Source of the DNA: Gammaproteobacteria bacterium UBA2679
Lineage (GTDB): Bacteria > Pseudomonadota > Gammaproteobacteria > Pseudomonadales > Oleiphilaceae
Direction: 5' to 3'
Length of the DNA: 64,000 bases
Assembly (NCBI GenBank): GCA_002354735.1
Contig: DEMD01000007.1
Location: 460,161-524,160 of the forward strand
The first letter of the stretch is position 1. Each line of letters begins with the position of its first letter. The notes beneath the pieces are model-generated. The model did no database searches. It worked only from the letters and a program-made list of their open reading frames with translations, and had not been told where the DNA came from. The translations under genes were made by a program, and so were the position numbers. Of this stretch, positions 24,797 to 34,160 are shown one piece after another.

Positions 24797-27514
24797 ATGT
24801 CCAATGTGGCAGCTTCCGGAAGCGGCTCAACCCAGCTTCTACCGCAACAACAAATCAAAGACTCCATAGCTCGACTCGACCAAGGCCAGAATCCCGGGAA
24901 GGACACCGCCCTTCAGGGTGTGTTCGAACGAGTTAGCAATCTGCTGGATAGCGAGTCGACGCAGAGCAACTTCACGGACGCGAACGCTACGAAGGGCGAA
25001 GGCACGCTTGAAACATTTGTCGCCTCTTTCAAGCAGGACCGGGTCCTGCAGTCGCAGCCGAAAGATCCAGCACTGCAGGAAGCAGAATCCAAGGTCCACG
25101 CTACGCTCACCACGCTGGCTTCCGATGCCGATGGCTTCCATACCATGTTCAAGCAAATTTATGGCGAGCGCTATAATCCAGATACCGTAGAAGCCCTTCG
25201 AAGTCAGGTGCTTGCCGGTGACTTCAGTAGCATTCCTGAAATCAAGGTTGTAAGCGGCGATACGCTGCATGGCAATCATGCTGCTTATGGTGACGGCACC
25301 ATTTTCCTCAACGAGGCGCTCCTCGAAGACACAGGCAAGGCAGCCGCTTATATCATCGAAGAGCTCGGACACCACTACGACGGTCTCTTCGGGCCAGGTG
25401 ATACCAAAGGCGATGAAGGCGAAATGTTCCGTGTGCTCACGAGCGGACAACCTGTTTCAGCTGATGAGATGAATCGGATCCGCAGCGAGAACGACAAGGG
25501 CACAATCGAGGTAGATGGCAAACAGATAGAAGTCGAGTTCGGCTTCATCTCAAAAATCTGCAAGAGCGTCAAGAAAGCGGTCGGCGGCATCGTCGACAAG
25601 ATCCGGGATGCGGTGAAAGACTTTGCTAATGCTTTGATGGACGTTGCGAAATTCTCCATGCAGCTGATGACCTTCCCCCTCGACTACGCCATGAATGGTG
25701 ATGAAGCGATAGATCGTCTGAAAGAGTCAGGCATGAAAGCGCTTCAATCAGTCATGAAGTCGGAGATCTTCCAGTGGGCGCTTACTGCAGCAGTCACCTT
25801 CTTTACAGCAGGCACAATGACAGGCCCTCTCCTACTGGCGCAGGAAGCAGCAAAGTATGGTGTTGTAGAGGCTCTCAAAACCGCGGCTGTCCAATACCTG
25901 AAGAGCGAAGTAGTTAGTCTGGTTGCGACCAAAGTCGCCAAGGAAACTGGTTCGGAATGGCTGGGAGCAGCTGTGGGCGCCTTCCTCAATAAGCCAAACA
26001 GCATGAGCGAACTCGGCACGAACCTGCAGGAAGGTTGGAACAAACTTTCGGCAGAGCAGGTGCAGAATTTCGCGAAAGATGAAGTACTCAAGCTCGCTAA
26101 AACTGAAGTGCTCAAAAAGGTTGAGTCCGAGGTTGATTTCGTGCCGCTGCGAAACATGGTATCCGGCTGGGTCGAGAAAGGCGCGAATTGGGACACGCTA
26201 TCGGAAGCTGCTTCCTCACTCGATAAGCAGCTCGGCAAGTCCGTCAAGGATATTGACTGGGCCAAGCTGCTCGAAAAGAGCAAGGGCCTTGCAGAAGACC
26301 TTGCCGTCAACACCGTCGATTACAAAGTTGCTGATAAAGCAGGACTTGAAGGTCTCGGCAACAGCATGAAGAGTTTCGTTCGCAGTGGCTTTGATTTGGC
26401 ACTACTGCCGCAAGTCGTGGAAACAGCCTCAAAGTCAGGTCTCGACGAGCTATCCAACCTCGCGATCGACAGAGTCACCAAAGAAATCGGCTTTGCACCG
26501 TTGCGTGAAAAGCTTGTCGAATGGGTTGAAGATGGTACGGACTATGACCGCCTCGCGGAATTGCTCACATCAGCCCCTGAAGTCATTGGCCGAACGGTCG
26601 AAAACTTCTCGTGGGAAGAGATGTATGGCAAGACTGCTGACGCACTGAAGTCTGAGACGCTAAAACAGATTGAGGCCAAAGTCGACTACGAGCCATTGCA
26701 GAACGGCTTGCGCACCTGGGTTGAGGGCGGTGCCACCATTGATGGTCTTGATGCGCTCTATGAGATGGTTGAAGTTGGCGTAAATGCCGACATCGACGAG
26801 AAGATGGCCAAGTTTGACGAGGCAAGCGCCAAGGCAAGCGAAGTCTTCAACCACCTGTCCGCGAAAAGCGGCGAGATCTTTTCCACAGATGCCCTGCAGA
26901 AGCTTTTGGGTGCTCTCGATGGCAAGGCCGCAAACTCTTCAAACGGCCCGGACTCAGAGCCAATGAACTTCTCAGATCTCCTTGAGAACCTGACCACCGG
27001 ATTCGGTGAAAAGCTTCAGGCGCAGATCAACAATGGTGTTCAGAAACTTGATTACCCTGCTGTTGGTAACGCGCTTTCGGAATGGGCATCCACGGGGGCT
27101 CAGCCGGACAAACTAGGTAAGCTGTTCGAGGCTATCAAGGCAGGCTCTGCAGGGACTGCTTCGGATCCAGGCGCTGGTAAAAACCAGGGGCTGGAGCATG
27201 GTGCTATGAAAGCCGAGTTCACCGCTGACATTCTAGGCAGCATCAATACCGCCTCCATACAAGAAATTTTCAATCAACTGCGTACGGCGAATGACTCACT
27301 CGGAAACTTCACAACCCGCTTCTCCGACCTCGCGGAGAAACTTCCGAACGTCGAAGTCGCAGAATCCGTGAAGGAAACGGTAGAAAAGATCTCTCCAAGG
27401 CTCATAGAGCTCCTTGACAAGGGAGATGGCTTCCTCAGCAAGATCGATGACGTCAAACAGACTAACGAAAAACGAGCGCAACAGCTCAATCAGGTGCTCT
27501 TACAGAGCGCTTAA
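24797..27514 (+). CDS. 905-residue candidate effector with metalloprotease-like motif and helical repeats
   Basis: The N-terminus (MSNVAASGSGSTQLLPQQQI) is Ser/Gly/Gln-rich without a Sec signal. Residues 188-195 read EELGHHYD and 205-209 GDEGE; this pair is familiar from large RTX-type exoproteins, where it looks like a zinc-site variant. Residues about 325-350 (WALTAAVTFFTAGTMTGPLL) are hydrophobic enough to enter a membrane. The C-terminal half holds at least four repeats, e.g. VDFVPLRNMVSGWVEKGA, IGFAPLREKLVEWVEDGT and VDYEPLQNGLRTWVEGGA, and ends in coiled coil. AGGGA precedes the ATG. First gene of an operon with the RTX gene 38 nt behind. Protease effector or translocator are both possible. 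Confidence 0.75.
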   Translation: MSNVAASGSGSTQLLPQQQIKDSIARLDQGQNPGKDTALQGVFERVSNLLDSESTQSNFTDANATKGEGTLETFVASFKQDRVLQSQPKDPALQEAESKVHATLTTLASDADGFHTMFKQIYGERYNPDTVEALRSQVLAGDFSSIPEIKVVSGDTLHGNHAAYGDGTIFLNEALLEDTGKAAAYIIEELGHHYDGLFGPGDTKGDEGEMFRVLTSGQPVSADEMNRIRSENDKGTIEVDGKQIEVEFGFISKICKSVKKAVGGIVDKIRDAVKDFANALMDVAKFSMQLMTFPLDYAMNGDEAIDRLKESGMKALQSVMKSEIFQWALTAAVTFFTAGTMTGPLLLAQEAAKYGVVEALKTAAVQYLKSEVVSLVATKVAKETGSEWLGAAVGAFLNKPNSMSELGTNLQEGWNKLSAEQVQNFAKDEVLKLAKTEVLKKVESEVDFVPLRNMVSGWVEKGANWDTLSEAASSLDKQLGKSVKDIDWAKLLEKSKGLAEDLAVNTVDYKVADKAGLEGLGNSMKSFVRSGFDLALLPQVVETASKSGLDELSNLAIDRVTKEIGFAPLREKLVEWVEDGTDYDRLAELLTSAPEVIGRTVENFSWEEMYGKTADALKSETLKQIEAKVDYEPLQNGLRTWVEGGATIDGLDALYEMVEVGVNADIDEKMAKFDEASAKASEVFNHLSAKSGEIFSTDALQKLLGALDGKAANSSNGPDSEPMNFSDLLENLTTGFGEKLQAQINNGVQKLDYPAVGNALSEWASTGAQPDKLGKLFEAIKAGSAGTASDPGAGKNQGLEHGAMKAEFTADILGSINTASIQEIFNQLRTANDSLGNFTTRFSDLAEKLPNVEVAESVKETVEKISPRLIELLDKGDGFLSKIDDVKQTNEKRAQQLNQVLLQSA

Positions 27515-27552
27515 ACCACTGACCCACTCATTAACAAGGAAGGAAAATAGTT

Positions 27553-28725
27553 ATGGGATCTATAAGTGATGCTATCAACGCAGTCAGACTGTCGGCTCGA
27601 CCAATTGAAATTAACTCAGCCGAGGCCAAGATCAAGTTTGAGAGCGACTCATTCGGCAAGCTCAATTTCAATCACAGAACTGTTATTGATACCGGGGGTG
27701 GAGACGACGAGGTAGATATTCTTATCAATGCTGACGGATCAGTTAACCTGACCATGAACGGCGAAGAACATCATCTCACCAAAGAACAGGCAAAGAACCT
27801 GATTATCAAAACCGGGTCGGGCAACGATATGGTAACCGTCAGAGGCGAAGCTCTGAATGGCAAAGGTCCAAATATCACCGTGGACGGAGGTGACGGCAAC
27901 GATGTGATCATTTCTCGCCATACAGGGATCACTATGGAGGGAGGCCGAGGTAACGATGTGCTGGTAGGGGGTATGGGCAATGACCGCATATCCGGCGGCG
28001 ACGGAGATGACCATATTTACGGCATGGAAGGCAATGACCACCTCAGCGGCGGCCGTGGCAATGACACCATCCACGGTGGCACTGGAGATGACAAGATCGC
28101 CGGCGGCAGGGGTGATGACGTTCTTGATGGCGGTGCCGGCAATGACAGCGTCAGAGGTGAGCGCGGTAACGATGTCCTTCGCGGTGGCCTGGGCAATGAC
28201 TACCTCAGTGGTGGAAAAGGTAACGATGAGGTTCAAGGCGGCGAAGGCGATGACAATATCCGCGGTGGCAAGGGGAACGATACTCTAGATGGCGGCGCTG
28301 GCAATGACAGCATCAGAGGCCATGCAGGCAATGACATTCTTCGGGGCGGTCTGGGTGACGACTACCTAAGTGGTGGAAAGGGCGACGATGAAGTTCACGG
28401 CGATGATGGTGATGACCGTATTCGTGGTGGCAACGGCAATGATCGTCTCCACGGCGGAAAAGGTGATGATCGTATTGAGGGTGGCAAGGGCTACGATCAA
28501 TTACACGGCGATGACGGAGATGACTTCCTTGTCGGAGGGGCAGGCCGTGACACCGTGCGTGGCGGCAAAGGCGATGACCACTTGATTGACATCGGTCGAA
28601 ACGACTTCCTGTTTGGTGGCGAGGGCGATGACAAATTAAAGGATCATTTTGGGCGAAACCTTCGCGATTGGGACAATTCAGATCCTGTTCGACTTTTTGG
28701 CCATGAACTCAAGCCAAAAAACTAG
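27553..28725 (+). CDS. RTX calcium-binding repeat protein without type I export genes
   Basis: 390 residues, start preceded by AAGGAAGGAAA. Residues about 1-105 are a non-repeat beta-rich head (MGSISDAINAVRLSARPIEI). From about 110 to 365 lie some 27 nonapeptides of the GGxGxDxxx type, for example GGKGNDEVQGGEGDDNI, which form a Ca2+-dependent beta-roll. The tail is short (DNSDPVRLFGHELKPKN) and lacks the usual C-terminal type I signal. No HlyB/HlyD/TolC genes are in the window. It sits in the operon of the 905-residue protein, under a T3SS-linked regulatory site. RTX chains are disordered at low calcium, which would suit passage through a T3SS needle; that route is inferred. Confidence 0.9.
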   Translation: MGSISDAINAVRLSARPIEINSAEAKIKFESDSFGKLNFNHRTVIDTGGGDDEVDILINADGSVNLTMNGEEHHLTKEQAKNLIIKTGSGNDMVTVRGEALNGKGPNITVDGGDGNDVIISRHTGITMEGGRGNDVLVGGMGNDRISGGDGDDHIYGMEGNDHLSGGRGNDTIHGGTGDDKIAGGRGDDVLDGGAGNDSVRGERGNDVLRGGLGNDYLSGGKGNDEVQGGEGDDNIRGGKGNDTLDGGAGNDSIRGHAGNDILRGGLGDDYLSGGKGDDEVHGDDGDDRIRGGNGNDRLHGGKGDDRIEGGKGYDQLHGDDGDDFLVGGAGRDTVRGGKGDDHLIDIGRNDFLFGGEGDDKLKDHFGRNLRDWDNSDPVRLFGHELKPKN

Positions 28726-28754
28726 TTCCTGATCTCTTCCTGTTAACACAGAAC

Positions 28755-28791
28755 TTCTTCACCCCCGGTGCCGGTGCCGGTCGGTGAAGGA
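28755..28791 (+). terminator. GC-rich hairpin after the RTX gene, possible attenuator
   Basis: CTTCACC (28757-28763) pairs with GGTGAAG (28783-28789) around the repeated CCGGTG core. There is no clean T-run, so it may be a weak terminator or an mRNA-stabilising structure within the operon. Confidence 0.4.
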
Positions 28792-28820
28792 GTCTCCAAG
28801 AAATTTAGACTCTTCTCTTA

Positions 28821-30005
28821 ATGGAACCCCAGAGCGTGACAAACAGCAGCGTCAGTGCATACCAAGCCACCCCACCCTTCTTGCGTAAACCAGAGGCTTC
28901 TTCTGCCGATGGACTACACGATAAAATTCTCGATCTGATGCATTGTGGCGCAGATCCCTCTGAAGTCGTTGACCTGGTGTCGAAGCATTCAGCTGGCAGC
29001 CCCGAGTCACTGGAAGCCAACTTAGAGTTGGCAGAAGCACTAATCAAGAACGGTGGCGCTGGCCCTTTCGAGATGCGGGTGTTCGATATGTGCAGCCAAA
29101 AAATAATAGCTCAGGCTGCAGAAGGCTCTAAAAGCGCTCAAAACTCCGAAGCTGGCTTTGGTATGTCCAATGCAGAGACAAGATCGGTCTATAGCTCCTC
29201 AGGCCGCCACCAGGACAGGGATACCGGGCGTTTCACGAGCTCACCCTTTAAAGATTCAGCCGATTCCATGCGCACGTCCACTGGACTTGATGCAGAGATA
29301 GGCAAGCAAACGGTACTGAACACAGACGATCTTGGTTCAGACGGCGGGAAACTATGGCAGTCACCAAGGCTCGATATGGGCTCTGCTGGATCTGTCGGCG
29401 TAGACTCGAAAGTGATGCTGGATGTCTCCTATACCCCGCTGGTGATGAGCCGAGATCTAGTTGCTGCTTCTGCTTCAGCACAATCCGGAGCAAAGGCGGG
29501 GTATTTCAACGAAACCTACGCCAGCCCTTCGCCTGATTCTGCGCTTGGCGCCATCACAATCGAGGCAGCGTCCATTGTAGAACTAGCAGCCGAAGCAAAC
29601 TTCGAGTTTTCACAGAGTCGAGGTCGACCGCAAGTCGATTTGGTAGCTGGTGGCAAAGCTGAGGCAGCTCTCCTGCAAGGCGTCGCCGAATACCAATCGG
29701 AGGATCTTATTCCGGGACCTTTGCTTATGAAAGTTGGCGCGAGGGCTGAGGGGAACCTTTTCGCTATCGGTGCAAAAGGTGAAGTCGGTGTCACGAATAC
29801 TCAAAATGGAAATCTAAAGCTGACTGTTGGTGGTGGATTTTCCGCTTTCTTAGGCGGTGCCCTGAAAGGTAATCTGGAGGTTGGGCTCGACGACGGAAAG
29901 TCGCTTACAGATTTGGCTGGGTGGGCTGACAAGGGATTGAAGGATGCTGGCACCTGGATGGCTGAACAGGTTGTACCTGTCAAAACAAGGGCGAGAAATG
30001 AATAA
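28821..30005 (+). CDS. Unknown 394-residue protein of the effector operon
   Basis: Starts MEPQSVTNSSVSAYQATPPF, a Ser/Thr/Pro/Gln-rich N-terminus of T3SS-substrate type with no Sec signal. Residues about 30-80 are helical (DKILDLMHCGADPSEVVDLV). A disordered Ser-rich middle follows. The C-terminal half is Ala/Gly/Val-rich with alternating pattern (VELAAEANFEFSQSRGRPQV, then GAKGEVGVTNTQNGNLKLTV), which could form beta strands at a membrane. No clear ribosome site precedes the ATG. Its end overlaps the start of the TPR gene by 8 nt. No family is recognised. Confidence 0.65.
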   Translation: MEPQSVTNSSVSAYQATPPFLRKPEASSADGLHDKILDLMHCGADPSEVVDLVSKHSAGSPESLEANLELAEALIKNGGAGPFEMRVFDMCSQKIIAQAAEGSKSAQNSEAGFGMSNAETRSVYSSSGRHQDRDTGRFTSSPFKDSADSMRTSTGLDAEIGKQTVLNTDDLGSDGGKLWQSPRLDMGSAGSVGVDSKVMLDVSYTPLVMSRDLVAASASAQSGAKAGYFNETYASPSPDSALGAITIEAASIVELAAEANFEFSQSRGRPQVDLVAGGKAEAALLQGVAEYQSEDLIPGPLLMKVGARAEGNLFAIGAKGEVGVTNTQNGNLKLTVGGGFSAFLGGALKGNLEVGLDDGKSLTDLAGWADKGLKDAGTWMAEQVVPVKTRARNE

Positions 30006-30771
30006 CCCCCGCAGATCTGTCACTCATATATTTTCAGGAATCCTTATGCTCGTACTTTCACAAGCTGTTGTTGCCACTGAGCCCCTCCAGGCGCTGGTGT
30101 TGAAGCACCAGGCCGAGCTTCAGCAGATTACAGATGCAGATTCTGCGCTCGCTTATTGGCAATCCTTGGCTCCTGAGCTTGCAAATAAAGACGGTCGATT
30201 CGAAAACACGCTTGGTGAGTTACTTTATGATCTCAGGCAGATGCAGAAGGCTGCTGAAGCGTTCCAACGCAGCCATCGGCTTGACTCAACCTTCGCCCCC
30301 CCGGTTGTCAATCTGGCGATGATTGCCGTAGACCTGGGGGAATTCAAGACAGCGCAATCGATGTTGAACAAAGCTATACCCGCACTCCCCAGATGGTACA
30401 AGGGGTACTATGTGCAAGCGAAGCTTGATCTCGCTGCAGGTAAATATGACGAAGCTATCAAAGCTGCGAATGAATCAATTGAACGCCAACCTAGCTACGA
30501 GGCATACCATCTGAAGAGTTATGCCCAGTACCTCGTGAAAGATTTCGAGAAAGCCCATCAAGCAGCGCTGGAGGCGCGGTCACTTGATCCGACCATCGCT
30601 GGTGAGCACCAGCACATCGAGATAGTCCTTGGATCACTGGTGAAACTGGATAAAAAAAATGAGGCAATAGATTTTTCTAAGACGCTCCCCGCATTGGTTG
30701 GCGATAAAGTTGCTGCAGAACTCCGACGGACGACCGGTTTCGAGCAAAAATATCTTTCGGGAATATTGTGA
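29998..30771 (+). CDS. Exported TPR protein
   Basis: 257 residues from the ATG at 29998, preceded by AAGGGCGAG. The upstream 18 codons of the frame lie inside the previous gene. A signal peptide (SVTHIFSGILMLVLSQAVVA) is followed by TPR units: RFENTLGELLYDLRQMQKAA with EAFQRSHRLD, APPVVNLAMIAVDLGEFKTA, YYVQAKLDLAAGKYDEAIKA and YEAYHLKSYAQYLVKDFEKA. Periplasmic TPR proteins are often scaffolds or chaperones. Tight coupling to the unknown protein upstream (8-nt overlap) suggests a partner. Immunity for an operon product is another possibility. Confidence 0.8.
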   Translation: MNNPRRSVTHIFSGILMLVLSQAVVATEPLQALVLKHQAELQQITDADSALAYWQSLAPELANKDGRFENTLGELLYDLRQMQKAAEAFQRSHRLDSTFAPPVVNLAMIAVDLGEFKTAQSMLNKAIPALPRWYKGYYVQAKLDLAAGKYDEAIKAANESIERQPSYEAYHLKSYAQYLVKDFEKAHQAALEARSLDPTIAGEHQHIEIVLGSLVKLDKKNEAIDFSKTLPALVGDKVAAELRRTTGFEQKYLSGIL

Positions 30772-31102
30772 AGCCAGCGAGTTCTTACAGCCCAATTGAG
30801 CTCCGGACGCTAGTTGTCAAACGGCTGCGCGGGGCAACGATCCTCAAACTGGTAATCCTAGGTGCACCCTCGGCGCTTGCTCGACTATGACGATTCTCGG
30901 CGTACTAGCATTGTTCGAGGTGGACATTTTGCAATGGAACGGGCAATACGTTACTGGTCTTCTCGTAAGCCCACTATTTGGGGCTTCCATTGGATTGATG
31001 TTCGGTCTTGTAACAGCGCTCTTCAGCTACATCGGCCTCCGACTCTGCTCACTGTTAAGACCAGCAACGATCGATTATGTAGCAGCGAATGAGACAAGCT
31101 AG
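30768..31102 (+). pseudogene. Small membrane protein, frame broken near 30880
   Basis: A GTG at 30768 overlaps the TPR stop (GTGA) and opens MKPASSYSPIELRTLVVKRL, then RGATILKLVILGAPSALARL, with a stop at 30888-30890. The next frame, from the ATG at 30887, gives TILGVLALFEVDILQWNGQY and a transmembrane helix (LFGASIGLMFGLVTALFSYI). Together they read as one small protein with two membrane segments, split by an indel. Alternatively the ATGA overlap is real coupling of two short proteins. Function unknown. Confidence 0.55.
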
Positions 31103-31134
31103 AAACCCCTGTATTGAGAAGTCCCCAACCTTTT

Positions 31135-31158
31135 GGCCGGCTCACGCCGGCCTTTTTT
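31135..31158 (+). terminator. Rho-independent terminator of the effector operon
   Basis: GGCCGGC (31135-31141), loop TCAC, GCCGGCC (31146-31152), then six T (31153-31158). It lies 33 nt after the last stop of the plus-strand operon and before the convergent lipoprotein gene. Confidence 0.85.
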
Positions 31159-31195
31159 ACGCCAGCTGCAACGCAACTGGCGCGCACTACAAGGT

Positions 31196-32326
31196 CTACT
31201 GCTTCGAGAGCGGATCCTGCAGATTCAGGGCGTTAGTCCGTGCCCCGTTCTCGGATTCTGCGCCCAGGTACAGCGTGCTTCCATCGACCGCGACAAGATC
31301 CTGTCGCTCGAGACCAGACGCTTCGCCATCGAGCTCAGAGAACACGAAATCTATCTCTGTGGCCTGCAAGCCTTCCGCTGTAGTGACGGTCTTGCCCAGT
31401 GTGTAATCACCACGCCTAGTACTACTGTCGCCTGCGCTTAGCTGCACTGTGCAATCCGGATCTTCGTAGTTATCGACGCGATACTCGACACCAGTCGCGG
31501 TAAAGCGGTACTGAGCGGTGAAGTGGCTAGGCCCTCCAGCCGTCGGATTCGCCGCACAACCAGCTTTCCATCGTCCGACTAGAGCCTGGGCAAGCGCGCT
31601 ATTGTCGTCAGTGCCACCATTATCAGCACCACCGTCGTCTGTCCCGCCGCCATCGGTGCCATTCCCATTGCCAGGTGTTCCACCAGTATCAGTGCCTCCA
31701 TCACCCGGAGTGCCTGGATTGCCGGCACCACCATCATCGGGCGTCTCGGGTTCGTCGGTGCCACTGCCCGGTTCCCCGCTAGCCCCGCCCTGCCTTGTGA
31801 GCAGCGTGTCCAGGTCGAGCGCAGTGGGTCGTAATTCAGGCGTAACGCCTCGCTCGTTACCGAGGAACAGGCCAGCCTGATCAAGATAAAATATGTTGTA
31901 GATGATTTGAGATACCGGCGTGCCGTTGGCCGACTGCACCTTCAAGTCTATAGCCTTGGCCTCGAGCCCCGAAGATGTTGCTACGGGCGCACCGATAGCA
32001 AATGTGCCAGTCAATACCTGCGTTGGTGTCGCTGCAGGCGTGGTGCAGCCGCCGTCGTCGAAATACTCAACTCGGGACTCGAACTGATTTTTGTTGAAGA
32101 TTGCCCTTTCAAGACTTGATCCTTCGTCAGCCTGAGTGCACTCCGCTACCCATGTGCCGTCCAACTCGGTTGCCACTCCGGCATCACCAAGTTCAGAGCC
32201 ATCCCCGCTCGAACTGCCGCCTAGTGTAGGCGCTTCCAGATTGTTACCACCACCGCTATTGCCATTGCTGCCACAACCGGCGAGTAACACCAGGCAGAGT
32301 GCTAAACACTGCTTACGTTCGAACAT
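31196..32326 (-). CDS. Lipoprotein with two homologous domains (paralogue of 18779)
   Basis: About 376 residues from the ATG at 32326; the 30 codons before it make no signal sense. The signal MFERKQCLALCLVLLAGCGS differs by one residue from that of the 18779 protein. Domain 1 (LDGTWVAECTQADEG) and domain 2 (VGRWKAGCAANPTAGG) again each have a D-x-G/D-C-T region and YTLGK/FAIGA strands. A linker of Gly/Asp/Thr/Pro repeats (GTPGDGGTDTGGTPGNGN) separates them and is much longer than in the paralogue. The pair frames the 20-31 kb effector region. Function unknown. Confidence 0.8.
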   Translation of the reverse strand: MFERKQCLALCLVLLAGCGSNGNSGGGNNLEAPTLGGSSSGDGSELGDAGVATELDGTWVAECTQADEGSSLERAIFNKNQFESRVEYFDDGGCTTPAATPTQVLTGTFAIGAPVATSSGLEAKAIDLKVQSANGTPVSQIIYNIFYLDQAGLFLGNERGVTPELRPTALDLDTLLTRQGGASGEPGSGTDEPETPDDGGAGNPGTPGDGGTDTGGTPGNGNGTDGGGTDDGGADNGGTDDNSALAQALVGRWKAGCAANPTAGGPSHFTAQYRFTATGVEYRVDNYEDPDCTVQLSAGDSSTRRGDYTLGKTVTTAEGLQATEIDFVFSELDGEASGLERQDLVAVDGSTLYLGAESENGARTNALNLQDPLSKQ

Positions 32327-32466
32327 AGAATTTTCCCGAGCGAGTTGAGTTTTATTGTAAGCGCCGGAGCACGCTCCTACGCAGAACATATTATGAACGC
32401 CTTTTGGCAGGAGCAATTGGCTTTTGGGTTAATTTCTCGCAAAGAAGGGTCAGTGATTGTGCGGAC

Positions 32467-32482
32467 CTAGGGTTTGCCCTAG
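32467..32482 (+). promoter_or_regulatory. Single CTAGGG-N4-CCCTAG palindrome with TATTGT at fixed spacing
   Basis: CTAGGGTTTGCCCTAG (32467-32482), then 23 nt to TATTGT (32506-32511). The lipoprotein ATG is at 32612, giving a leader of about 95 nt. Only the plus direction has a matching hexamer. Confidence 0.82.
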
Positions 32483-32611
32483 CTGTTAAAAAATTTTCAG
32501 ATCGCTATTGTGTCCGTCCGATTCAGGGACGAGTCCGGATTCATATGCAACTGCAATCAGCTTTGCAGGCTGCGGATTCGTGCAGTTCCTCTTAACGACA
32601 AGGATGTACCT

Positions 32612-33319
<708 letters not shown>

Positions 33320-33524
33320 GGCAACTCACTGCCATCTTCGACTCTTGTCGGCCTCGCGATTTCGAGGACGTCGGTGATGTAGCGGATTAACGCCCGCTGT
33401 AAATTTCTTTCCCCTGTCCTTCGGGTACAGGGTCAAGTGGATTGCGCAGTAGCCATCCATCAAATAAGCGCTTGTTCTGGTTAGGATGGCTAACGAACAG
33501 GCATTAAAACTTCAGGGAAGCAGT

Positions 33525-34097
33525 ATGATTTCAGGATTTAAGAAGCTCGTTTTTGCAACCGTCTTCATGCCAACTTTGGCAAGCGCGGATGCTCTGAACT
33601 ACAAGTATGTCGAAGGCGGGCTGAATATGTTCTACGTCGAAGATGAAGACTTGATGGGGTTTCAAGGTCGTGGTGCTTTTAGCATAAGCGAGAATATTTT
33701 CGCATTGGCAGGTGTTCGATCTCTTTCGGACACTGGCGACTACTCTCATGTCTGGTTGGGCGCGGGCTATAACCAGACATTGAATCAACAGACCAGTGCA
33801 TGGGCCGGTGTCAGTGTGGACAATCAAGAGACCGAATGGGAAGAGGAGACGCGCTTCTACCGAGTCCGGTATAGGAGCAAGGAAACAGCGCTTGGACTTC
33901 GTGGCGGCATTCGACACCAACTCAATCAACAAGTGGAACTCGCTGGCACAGCCAGGATCGTTACAGGCGATCTGGATCACTATGCAGTTTCCGGAACGAC
34001 TCGCTTTGCGATTACACCCCAGTTCAATCTCCTGGGGGAGATTGAAATTATGGAGGGCGACCTAGGCCTGCTGTTAGGCGGAAGCTTCTTCTTTTAA
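33525..34097 (+). CDS. Small outer-membrane beta-barrel protein
   Basis: About 190 residues from the ATG at 33525, preceded by AGGGAA; the frame from 33486 adds 13 codons outside the signal. Signal peptide MISGFKKLVFATVFMPTLAS is followed by alternating amphipathic strands (LNYKYVEGGLNMFYVEDEDL, then YSHVWLGAGYNQTLNQQTSA) and ends in GLLLGGSFFF with C-terminal Phe, the typical sign of outer-membrane insertion. Length suits an 8-strand barrel. No substrate or partner is visible. A GC hairpin (34109-34132) follows without a T-run. Confidence 0.85.
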   Translation: MISGFKKLVFATVFMPTLASADALNYKYVEGGLNMFYVEDEDLMGFQGRGAFSISENIFALAGVRSLSDTGDYSHVWLGAGYNQTLNQQTSAWAGVSVDNQETEWEEETRFYRVRYRSKETALGLRGGIRHQLNQQVELAGTARIVTGDLDHYAVSGTTRFAITPQFNLLGEIEIMEGDLGLLLGGSFFF

Positions 34098-34160
34098 GCC
34101 ACCCCAAGGCGGTCGATCTTCGAGTCGACCGCTACGATGAAAACGAAAAGGACCTTCAAC

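Noticed and set aside
27900..28640. Regular short DNA repeats, possible CRISPR or satellite
   Set aside because: Period of 27 nt comes from the nine-residue RTX repeats; units are diverged and fully coding.
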